From NCBI GenBank assembly GCA_022561415.1, contig JADFRH010000141.1:1-6438 (forward strand): a stretch of DNA of 6,438 bases, written 5' to 3'. The DNA is from Planctomycetota bacterium. GTDB taxonomy: Bacteria > Planctomycetota > Phycisphaerae > UBA1845. Positions within the stretch are counted from its first letter, which is position 1. Each line of letters starts with the position of its first letter. The notes under the pieces were generated by a model. That model saw only the letters and a list, made by a program, of their open reading frames with translations. It ran no database searches and was not told where the DNA came from. Of this stretch, positions 1 to 4,993 are shown one piece after another. The position numbers were made by a program, and so were the translations under genes.

Positions 1-1409
1 TATCGGCTGAGCAAGAACATGCCTGCCAGGGACGTGACCATCGAACCCACGAGCACGACCAAGCCGTCCTTGAGGAACTCATAGGTCGACCCCAGCGAGG
101 GGAGGTACAGCGGAAACGACCGGCCCGGCTCGTCCGGCACGAACGTGGCCAGGATCGCCACGAATACGAGTATCAGCCCCGCGATACCCGGAATCCCGAA
201 CCCCGGTATCACAAACAACTCGAGCATGAGCAGAATCACGCCCACGACTAGAACGATCAACTCCCACACGTTGGCCAGGCCGGTGAGGTAGGGAGCGCCG
301 ACAAATATCCCCAGGCAGATCAGCGCGACCAGCCCCGGAACGCCGACACCCGGCGTGTGAAACTCGACGTACGCGCCGAGCATGATGATGATCATCAGAA
401 AACCGCGAACGTAGATCGACGTCATCCAAAACGCCAGATCCTCCGACCAGGTAGGCTCGATACGTACCATCGAGCCGATCCCGTAGCGCTCGCGCAGCTC
501 CTGTTCATTGGCCACGACGCCCCGGCTGAACCCGTACGCCTCCGCCTCCCCGGCCGACATCTGTAGCAACTGATCGTCGCGAACGATCGGCTGGATCACG
601 TCGTCCTCCATCTCGAGAAGCGGATCGTAGTACGTCTCGACGAGACGCCACGCGGACACCTTTTCGGTTTCGGCGCCGTCCGCGTCCGTCGATTCATCGC
701 CGGTGTCCGCTTCGGTATCATCATCCTTATCCTTGTCGCCGGTCGCGTCCTTCTCGTCTTGTTCACCGAGAAGCTCCATCTTCTCGTCTTTGAGCACGAA
801 CCGCCGCTCACCGGTTTCCGCGTTTTCCAACCACCAGACCTCGCGGTCCGGAAGAACGAACGCCTCGCACAAGACCTGGTCGTAGCCGTTGAGACGGCAC
901 GAAGCACGGAACTCGGCCAGCACCGGCGTGTAGGCCTTGGGCCGCAAGTCTTCCGGCACAGCCGTCGCACCACCGGGACCGCCCATGATGACCTGCGAAT
1001 CGCCCATGCGCGACGAACGCGCCATGACGATCTCGTCGCACGCCACGGCCACAATCGTTCCGCCGGAGTACGCATCCGGGTTCACCCAGGTGACCGTCTT
1101 GATGTCCGTCAGATTCTTGATGAGATCGGAGATGGCGATCGAGCTGGTCACCAGCCCGCCCGGCGTGTCCATGTCGAAGATGATGATCTCGACGCCCTTC
1201 GAACGGGCCTCTTCGATGCGGCGCTCGAGACTCTCGACCGTAACGTCGGTGATCTGCCCGGTGATGGGCAGAATGGCCGCCTTCGTCTTGGCCGATTCTG
1301 CGGCGACCATGTCCTGATCGCCGCTTGCGGCGAGCGAGCCGGCAAGAACGATGGCGGAGAAACAGGCACAAGCCCGCCACGCCTTGACATGTAAGAGAGA
1401 TGTCATCAT
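1..1409 (-). CDS. NfeD-family membrane-bound ClpP-class serine protease, C-terminus cut by window edge
   Basis: I translated this frame by hand: 469 codons from ATG at 1409 to the left edge with no stop. Residues 9-30 form a signal peptide (K9, R12, then a hydrophobic stretch); no lipobox cysteine. Residues 44-165 are a ClpP/crotonase-like protease domain: IIIFDMDTPGG (75-85), then AYSGG with the likely nucleophile S115 (codon 1065-1067). K157 lies 42 residues later, close to the Ser-Lys dyad spacing known for NfeD proteases. Residues 207-250 are a low-complexity Asp/Glu/Lys linker. Hydrophobic segments lie near 336-349, 356-373, 383-400, 409-424 and 450-467. The soluble OB-fold NfeD domain would follow outside the window. 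NfeD proteins usually pair with stomatin/flotillin partners (FloA type) and are thought to act in membrane-protein quality control; a partner gene, if present, would lie off the left edge. A second ATG at 1406 is an equal start; GAGG in GCGAGGCGTAG precedes both. Confidence 0.93.
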   Translation of the reverse strand, partial: MMTSLLHVKAWRACACFSAIVLAGSLAASGDQDMVAAESAKTKAAILPITGQITDVTVESLERRIEEARSKGVEIIIFDMDTPGGLVTSSIAISDLIKNLTDIKTVTWVNPDAYSGGTIVAVACDEIVMARSSRMGDSQVIMGGPGGATAVPEDLRPKAYTPVLAEFRASCRLNGYDQVLCEAFVLPDREVWWLENAETGERRFVLKDEKMELLGEQDEKDATGDKDKDDDTEADTGDESTDADGAETEKVSAWRLVETYYDPLLEMEDDVIQPIVRDDQLLQMSAGEAEAYGFSRGVVANEQELRERYGIGSMVRIEPTWSEDLAFWMTSIYVRGFLMIIIMLGAYVEFHTPGVGVPGLVALICLGIFVGAPYLTGLANVWELIVLVVGVILLMLELFVIPGFGIPGIAGLILVFVAILATFVPDEPGRSFPLYLPSLGSTYEFLKDGLVVLVGSMVTSLAGMFLLSR

Positions 1410-1455
1410 CTACGCCTCGCAGAGAGCGCACGAATATCCTATTGCTCTACAAGGG

Positions 1456-1484
1456 ATTCTACGACACCGGCACGGTGACGCCAA
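1456..1484 (-). promoter_or_regulatory. Sigma70-type promoter of the nfeD-like gene
   Basis: On the minus strand, TTGGCG (1479-1484; 4 of 6 matches to TTGACA) is separated by exactly 17 bases from TAGAAT (1456-1461; 5 of 6 matches to TATAAT). Transcription would start near 1449, giving a leader of about 40 bases before the ATG at 1409. The spacer holds a small inverted repeat (CACCG-GCA-CGGTG, 1465-1477) that could bind a regulator, though this may be chance in GC-rich DNA. Confidence 0.5.
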
Positions 1485-1519
1485 GTTAAAATCGCAACCG
1501 AGATTCCAACCGGGCAGTT

Positions 1520-1573
1520 GTAGCGGCCGGACCCCGCACCGGGAGTTGTGGTAGCGGCCGGGCCCCGCACCGG
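1520..1573. repeat. Tandem GTAG-headed palindromic repeat, two copies with a 31-bp period
   Basis: Two 23-bp copies (1520-1542 and 1551-1573) differ at one base (A1531 versus G1562). Each begins GTAGCGGCCGG and ends CCCCGCACCGG. In the second copy CGGCCGG (1555-1561) pairs with CCGGCCG (1570-1576) across an 8-base loop, giving a 7-bp hairpin; the first copy keeps only part of this. The flanks are also similar (GGGCAGTT before copy 1, GGGAGTTGTG before copy 2). It lies between the stop of the GDP-fucose synthase gene and the promoter of the nfeD-like gene, so it could help terminate the former. A GTAG tetranucleotide ahead of a palindrome is a hallmark of REP elements linked to RAYT transposases; applying that here is inference. 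Confidence 0.7.
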
Positions 1574-1604
1574 CCGGTGACGTTTCACACGCTCACGCCC
1601 GCAC

Positions 1605-2540
1605 CTATCTCGACCGCCACCAGTCGATCGTGCGGCGCAACCCCTCCTCCAGATCGACCTTGGCTCGCCAGTCGAGCCGCCGCGTGGCCCGCGCGGTGTC
1701 GAGCCGCCGCCTCGGCTGGCCGTCGGGTTTCGAGCCGTCCCACTCGATACGCCCGGAAAAGCCGCACAGCGAGGCGATCCGCTGCGCCAGGTCGGCGATG
1801 CTGATCTCCCGGCCCGTGCCCAGGTTGATCGGCTCGGAGTCGTCGCACGTTTCCGTCGCCTTCACGACCGCCTCGGCCGCATCGTCCACGTAGAGGAATT
1901 CTCGCGTAATCGTCCCGCCGCCCCAAACCGTGACCGCGTCACGTCCCTCATCGACCGCGTCGCAGAACTTGCGAATCATCGCGGGGATGACGTGCGACAT
2001 CTCGGGGTCAAAGTTGTCGCCGGGGCCGTAGAGGTTGACCGGGATCAGGTAGATCCCGTTGAAACCGTATTGCCTCCGGTACGCGTCGAGCATGACCCCC
2101 AGCGTCCGCTTGGCCACGCCGTACGGTGCGTTCGTTTCTTCGGGGAAGCCGTCCCAGAGCGATTCCTCGCGAAACGGGGCCGGGCAGTTCTTGGGATAGG
2201 AGCAGACCGTGCCGACCTGCACGAACTTGTCGACGCCGCGCACGCGGGCCTCTTCGATGAGGTTCAGACCCATGGCCATGTTGGCGAAAAAGAACCGACC
2301 GGGGTTGGCTTGGTTCGCCCCGATTCCGCCGACCTCGGCCGCCAGGTGAATCACGACGTCGGGCTTGTGATCGTCGAACAATCGCCGGGCGGCATCGGCC
2401 CGTGTCAGGTCATACTCGCTCGACCGCGGCACGATGATGCTGGGCGCCCCGCGGTCCCGGAGCACCTGGCACACCACCCGCCCCAAGAACCCGGCCCCGC
2501 CGGTCACACAGATTCGATTGTTGGACGAAAGAGTTGTCAT
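1605..2540 (-). CDS. fcl: GDP-L-fucose synthase (GDP-4-keto-6-deoxy-D-mannose epimerase/reductase)
   Basis: The 311-residue protein is an extended short-chain dehydrogenase converting GDP-4-keto-6-deoxymannose to GDP-L-fucose with NADPH, in the cytoplasm, for fucose-containing polysaccharides or glycoproteins. Length matches the family (about 310-320). Visible: nucleotide-binding GGAGFLG (14-20), HLAAEVGGIG (65-74), GTVCSYPK (110-117), the YxxxK pair Y140/K144 in PYGVAKRT, VNLYGPGDNF (168-177), SHVIPAMIRK (182-191) with the family's active-site His (H183), and C-terminal KPDGQPRRRLDT. The usual catalytic Ser of GSSC is Thr (T111), with the neighbouring Cys (C113) kept. The frame stays open upstream to an ATG at 2633, but that extension reads through low-quality, repeat-flanking sequence, and the Rossmann fold starts about 10 residues after ATG 2540, so 2540 is chosen. 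No clear Shine-Dalgarno site is visible. The usual partner gmd (GDP-mannose 4,6-dehydratase) is not in the window. Confidence 0.93.
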   Translation of the reverse strand: MTTLSSNNRICVTGGAGFLGRVVCQVLRDRGAPSIIVPRSSEYDLTRADAARRLFDDHKPDVVIHLAAEVGGIGANQANPGRFFFANMAMGLNLIEEARVRGVDKFVQVGTVCSYPKNCPAPFREESLWDGFPEETNAPYGVAKRTLGVMLDAYRRQYGFNGIYLIPVNLYGPGDNFDPEMSHVIPAMIRKFCDAVDEGRDAVTVWGGGTITREFLYVDDAAEAVVKATETCDDSEPINLGTGREISIADLAQRIASLCGFSGRIEWDGSKPDGQPRRRLDTARATRRLDWRAKVDLEEGLRRTIDWWRSR

Positions 2541-2596
2541 GGTATCAACGCCCGACCATACGCCGGTTCCGTGACAGTTTCGGCCGGGTGTCCTCA

Positions 2597-2797
2597 GCCC
2601 CAGCGGGGCGACCGGCAGTAGCCAGGGGCGCAAGCCCCTGGGAGCGGGCTCCCCCTGTTGAACTCAGCCCCGTAGGGGCGGTAGAACCTCTCACCGGCTC
2701 GAAACCCATCTGCCGCCCCAACGGGGCTTTGTGTCCAGCCGCGCCCTCAAATCCCAGGGCTCGCGCCCTGGGCTGCCGTCTTACGTCCCTCCGGGAC
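2597..2797. repeat. Mirror-image cluster of six hairpins (locus 1)
   Basis: Six perfect hairpins occur in symmetric order. (a) GCCCC-AGC-GGGGC, 2597-2609. (b) GTAG head at 2618-2621, then 8-bp stem CCAGGGGC/GCCCCTGG with loop GCAA, 2622-2641. (c) GCCCC-GTA-GGGGC, 2667-2679, followed by GTAG. (d) GCCCC-AAC-GGGGC, 2715-2727, preceded by CTGC. (e) 8-bp stem CCCAGGGC/GCCCTGGG with loop TCGC (GCGA on the other strand), 2753-2772, followed by CTGC, the complement of a GCAG head. (f) GTCCC-TCC-GGGAC, 2785-2797. Hairpins d-e-f read in reverse complement match c-b-a in type, so the cluster is two three-hairpin units facing each other. It lies between two divergently transcribed genes, so it is not placed as a terminator. 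No protein-coding signal is seen in the gap 2541-2926 besides this cluster and the hicB promoter. Confidence 0.8.
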
Positions 2798-2865
2798 TGT
2801 TCACGCACGCAGCACGTCTGCCGGAGCTGTCACGGATCTCGCTACGCCCGCACATCTTGTTCTTC

Positions 2866-2894
2866 GTGAAAAACCGGGCGATGCTACATATAAT
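2866..2894 (+). promoter_or_regulatory. Sigma70-type promoter of the hicB-like gene
   Basis: A perfect TATAAT (2889-2894) sits 17 bases downstream of GTGAAA (2866-2871; 4 of 6 matches to TTGACA). The surrounding 2886-2899 is distinctly AT-rich against its GC-rich neighbourhood. Transcription would start near 2901, giving a leader of about 26 bases before the ATG at 2927. This also excludes the in-frame ATG at 2897, which would lie upstream of the transcript start. Confidence 0.6.
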
Positions 2895-2926
2895 AGATGA
2901 CGCGATCGAAGGAAAGGACGTGGGCA

Positions 2927-3133
2927 ATGCGATACGGTGTCGTCATCGAGAAAGCGAACGGAAACTACTCCGCCTATGTGCCCGATCTGCCGGGATGCGT
3001 CGCCACGGGAGCCACCCGTGAGGAGGTCCAACAGCAACTCCGCGAGGCCATCCGTTTCCACATCGAAGGCCTCCGTGAAGACGGCCAAGCGGTTCCCGAG
3101 CCGACCAGTCTTTGCGTTTACGTAGACGCGTGA
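2927..3133 (+). CDS. HicB-family antitoxin-like protein, orphan (no HicA beside it)
   Basis: A 68-residue protein with the compact HicB fold signature: MRYGVVIEK, then NYSAYVPDLPGCVATG (13-28), a helix TREEVQQQLREAIRFHI (30-46) and EDGQAVPEPTS. In TA modules HicB neutralises the mRNA-cleaving toxin HicA. This protein has only the HicB core and lacks the C-terminal helix-turn-helix or ribbon-helix-helix that lets many HicB proteins repress their own operon. No HicA-like ORF (about 60 residues) is visible on either side: upstream is the hairpin cluster, downstream a non-coding gap. Stand-alone short HicB proteins of this type are common and their role is unclear. Start 2927 is chosen over ATG 2897 because AAGGAAAGGA (2909-2918) gives a good ribosome site at 8 bases and a promoter -10 box overlaps the upstream region. 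Confidence 0.88.
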   Translation: MRYGVVIEKANGNYSAYVPDLPGCVATGATREEVQQQLREAIRFHIEGLREDGQAVPEPTSLCVYVDA

Positions 3134-3134
3134 T

Positions 3135-3170
3135 GTGGCGTTGACTCCGCAGCGCACGCAGGCTGCTAAT
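3135..3170. repeat. Possible remnant of the hairpin-cluster repeat, hairpins missing
   Basis: GTGGCGTTGA at 3135-3144 recurs exactly at 3402-3411, and CAGGCTGCTAAT at 3159-3170 recurs exactly at 3510-3521. In the second place these two words bracket the right half of the six-hairpin cluster (98 bases between them); here they are only 14 bases apart. This fits a copy from which the hairpins were deleted, or an empty site. It starts two bases after the hicB stop codon. The words are short, so chance is not excluded. Confidence 0.35.
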
Positions 3171-3273
3171 CCACACGACGGAGGGTCCGGATCAACCCGT
3201 CTCGATCCCATGCCGACAGCTTACCACGCACAATGTCTATCAGGGTGCGTGACAGAATCGGCGGTTGGGGTCG

Positions 3274-3516
3274 CAGGCTGAAAGCCTGATCGGAAGTAGC
3301 CGGCGGCAAGTCCCGGCGCGCCGGGACGCCGCCACCGGGTGCCGTCGCCCCCGAACCGCCCGACCCTGAAAGGGTTGTCTATTCTCTGAGGCGTGTGCGA
3401 CGTGGCGTTGATGCGACCCTTTCAGGGTCGAATGGACCGGGTGCGAGGTTATCGTGGGCGGCGTCCCGCAAAGGCGGGACTTGCCCACGGCTGCTATCGG
3501 TCAGCCTTTCAGGCTG
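3274..3516. repeat. Mirror-image cluster of six hairpins (locus 2), between convergent hicB and hutI
   Basis: Two arms of about 103 bp, 3274-3376 and 3414-3516, are diverged inverted copies separated by 37 bp. Left arm: A, CAGGCT-GAA-AGCCTG (3274-3288); B, headed GTAG (3296-3299), with outer stem GGCGGC/GCCGCC and inner stem GTCCCGG/CCGGGAC (3302-3333, AA bulge); C, ACCCT-GAA-AGGGT (3363-3375). Right arm, reversed: C', CGACCCT-TTC-AGGGTCG (3414-3430); B', GTGGGC/GCCCAC plus GTCCCGC/GCGGGAC (3454-3488); A', CAGCCT-TTC-AGGCTG (3502-3516). A and A' differ by one base pair that is swapped on both sides, so pairing is kept. The cluster abuts the hutI stop codon (3517-3519), and its position between convergent genes would suit a bidirectional terminator, although T-tracts are lacking. 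Nothing protein-coding is supported in 3134-3516. Confidence 0.8.
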
Positions 3517-4740
3517 CTAATGGAGAAGGCCGTTCTTAATCACCCGCCGCACGCAGTTTCGGCCCGGCTCGTAGAGCCAGCGTTTGTGGTTGGGGACGTC
3601 GAGAATGGTGAGGTCGGCCTGCATGCCGACTTCGATGGCGCCGAGTCTACCGTGCCGGTTGATGGCGGCCGCGGCGTTGGCGGTGGCCGCGACGATCGCC
3701 TCCGTCGGCGTCATCTTCATTTGGCTGCAGGCGATGTGCATCACCAGCGGCAGTGATTCGATCATGGCCGAGCCGGGGTTGTAATCGGTGGCGATCGCCA
3801 CGGGCAGGTCGGCCTCGATGATCCGCCGCGCCGGGGCCTGAGAGACACCGAGATAGAACGAACAACCCGGCAGCAGCACGGCCACGCAGCCGGCCTGCTT
3901 CATCGCGGCGATGCCCGCCTCGTCAATCGTCTCGAGATGATCCGCCGAGATCGCGCCGACCTCGCCGGCCAGCACGCTCGCCCCCATCTGCGTGATCTGA
4001 TCGGCGTGCAGCTTAGGCCTGAGCCCGAACCCGGCGGCCGTCGTGAGCACGCGCCGCGACTGCGTAACGTCAAAGGCCGAGCGCTCGCAGAACACGTCGC
4101 AGAACTCGGCCAAACCGCGATCGCGAATGCGTGCCAACACCTTGTCATCAAGGATCAAATCGAGATAGGCGTCCGGTCGATCGGCAAACTCTCGCGGCGT
4201 CGTGTGGGCGGCCAGGTACGTACCGACCAATTCGATTGGCTGCAACTCGCCCAGTCGCTTCACGGCCTCGAGCATCTTCAGCTCGTCATCGACGGTCAGC
4301 CCGTACCCGCTCTTGATCTCGACCGTCGTAACGCCGTTTTGCAACATCCGCGCGAGGCGCGGCAACGCCAGCTCGATCAGCTCATCGCGGCCGGCCGCCC
4401 GTACCGCCTCGACCGTGACGCGAATGCCCCCGCCCGACTCGGCGATCTCGGTATACGACTTGCCCTCGAGCCGTTGGGCGAACTCGCCCTCGCGCGTTCC
4501 GGCGAACACCGTGTGCGTGTGGCAGTCGATCAGCCCCGGTACGACGCAGCCGCCGGCAGCGTCAAGCGTCTCGCAACCGGCCGGTGCGTTCAGGTCGGCA
4601 GCCGGGCCAAACCAAGCGATGAGGCCGTCGTCGATCAACATGGCCGCCCCCGAGATCACGGGAACCTCGCCCATCGCTCGACCGAGCACCGGGCCTTTGG
4701 GAACCACAAGCAGTTCGCCAATGTTTCGAATCGCCAACAC
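3517..4740 (-). CDS. hutI: Imidazolonepropionase, third enzyme of histidine degradation
   Basis: A 407-residue metal-dependent amidohydrolase of normal family length that hydrolyses 4-imidazolone-5-propanoate to N-formimino-L-glutamate in the cytoplasm. Visible: DCHTH metal ligands (H74, H76) followed by TVFAGTREGEF; GGGI (103-106); IKSGYGLT (142-149); AAHT with H179; KLHADQ with metal ligand H245; SADHLE (265-270); ATDYNPGS with metal ligand D319; and C-terminal GAIEVGMQADLTILD. Start is GTG at 4740, with GAGGG (4748-4752) seven bases upstream. No hutH, hutU, hutG or formiminotransferase gene lies in the window, so this hutI is not in a compact hut operon here. Its TAG stop is immediately followed by hairpin A' of the repeat cluster. 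Identity is near certain. Confidence 0.96.
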   Translation of the reverse strand: MLAIRNIGELLVVPKGPVLGRAMGEVPVISGAAMLIDDGLIAWFGPAADLNAPAGCETLDAAGGCVVPGLIDCHTHTVFAGTREGEFAQRLEGKSYTEIAESGGGIRVTVEAVRAAGRDELIELALPRLARMLQNGVTTVEIKSGYGLTVDDELKMLEAVKRLGELQPIELVGTYLAAHTTPREFADRPDAYLDLILDDKVLARIRDRGLAEFCDVFCERSAFDVTQSRRVLTTAAGFGLRPKLHADQITQMGASVLAGEVGAISADHLETIDEAGIAAMKQAGCVAVLLPGCSFYLGVSQAPARRIIEADLPVAIATDYNPGSAMIESLPLVMHIACSQMKMTPTEAIVAATANAAAAINRHGRLGAIEVGMQADLTILDVPNHKRWLYEPGRNCVRRVIKNGLLH

Positions 4741-4747
4741 GTTTAGA

Positions 4748-4752
4748 CCCTC
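4748..4752 (-). promoter_or_regulatory. Ribosome binding site fixing the hutI GTG start
   Basis: GAGGG on the minus strand lies seven bases ahead of the GTG at 4740. The next codon, TTG, is a poorer start and would leave a longer spacing. Of the larger genes here this is the clearest Shine-Dalgarno site. Confidence 0.65.
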
Positions 4753-4771
4753 GATCCGTCCGGGTGCGACA

Positions 4772-4786
4772 CCGGCAGTCTGCCGG
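4772..4786. promoter_or_regulatory. 15-base palindrome in the hutI leader
   Basis: CCGGCAG-T-CTGCCGG is a perfect 7-bp inverted repeat, 32-46 bases upstream of the hutI start and downstream of its proposed promoter, so it would lie in the mRNA leader. It could be an operator for a repressor. As RNA only a shorter hairpin could form, because the single central base is too small a loop. It does not match the hut operator sequences I know, so the binding protein is unknown. Confidence 0.35.
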
Positions 4787-4823
4787 CAAACTCATCCCGG
4801 TAAGTATTTGTCGTGCGTGACAC

Positions 4824-4852
4824 AATATCCCATTCGACCCGTACTCTGTAAA
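4824..4852 (-). promoter_or_regulatory. Candidate sigma70-type promoter of hutI
   Basis: On the minus strand TTTACA (4847-4852; 5 of 6 matches to TTGACA), a 17-base spacer, and GATATT (4824-4829; 4 of 6 matches to TATAAT). Transcription would start near 4817, giving a leader of about 77 bases that includes the 4772-4786 palindrome. The rest of the 4741-4993 gap shows no convincing gene or strong terminator for the gene upstream. Confidence 0.4.
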
Positions 4853-4993
4853 CGGGAGGCCCCGGCGCTGAGACCCGCTACGCCAACAAGTAAGCGTTGC
4901 CCACGACGCTGAATTTCGGCTGATTGCCCTCGCCTTGCGACGCCGCTTAATCCCCGGTCCCGAGCGACCGCGGCGACGGATCGGCGCAAGGAC

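Noticed and set aside
759..1394. A 211-codon plus-strand frame
   Set aside because: It is antisense to the nfeD-like protease and shows no recognisable domain.
808..1431. A 207-codon minus-strand frame overlapping the nfeD-like gene
   Set aside because: Its translation is Arg/His/Gly-rich without motifs, while the shifted frame gives a textbook NfeD protease. It is a shadow.
1992..2621. A 209-codon plus-strand frame
   Set aside because: It is antisense to the clear GDP-fucose synthase gene, and its end runs through repeat DNA.
2541..2633. N-terminal extension of GDP-fucose synthase to an ATG at 2633
   Set aside because: The extra 31 residues precede the Rossmann fold, overlap the repeat cluster and have no family counterpart.
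2597..2797. CRISPR array
   Set aside because: The repeats are palindromic hairpins of differing sequence in mirrored order, with no constant repeat length or uniform spacers.
3134..3273. A hicA gene or fragment downstream of hicB
   Set aside because: Reading this gap on both strands gave no HicA-like sequence of suitable length.
3240..3488. An 82-codon minus-strand frame in the hicB-hutI gap
   Set aside because: It is made of hairpin-cluster sequence and has no protein features.
3274..3516. Insertion sequence with terminal inverted repeats
   Set aside because: There is no transposase or room for one between the arms (37 bp), so it is not an autonomous element.
3937..4746. A 269-codon plus-strand frame
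   Set aside because: It lies entirely opposite hutI, whose metal ligands and motifs are intact. The long open frame reflects GC-rich antisense sequence.
4741..4748. GTTTAGAC next to the hutI start as a GntR/HutC-type operator
   Set aside because: Only an imperfect 8-base palindrome that also borders the ribosome site. No HutC gene is in the window, and the match is too short.
4957..4975. Terminator after the zinc-ribbon membrane gene
   Set aside because: Only a 5-bp stem (CGGTC/GACCG) with no T-tract on the minus strand.
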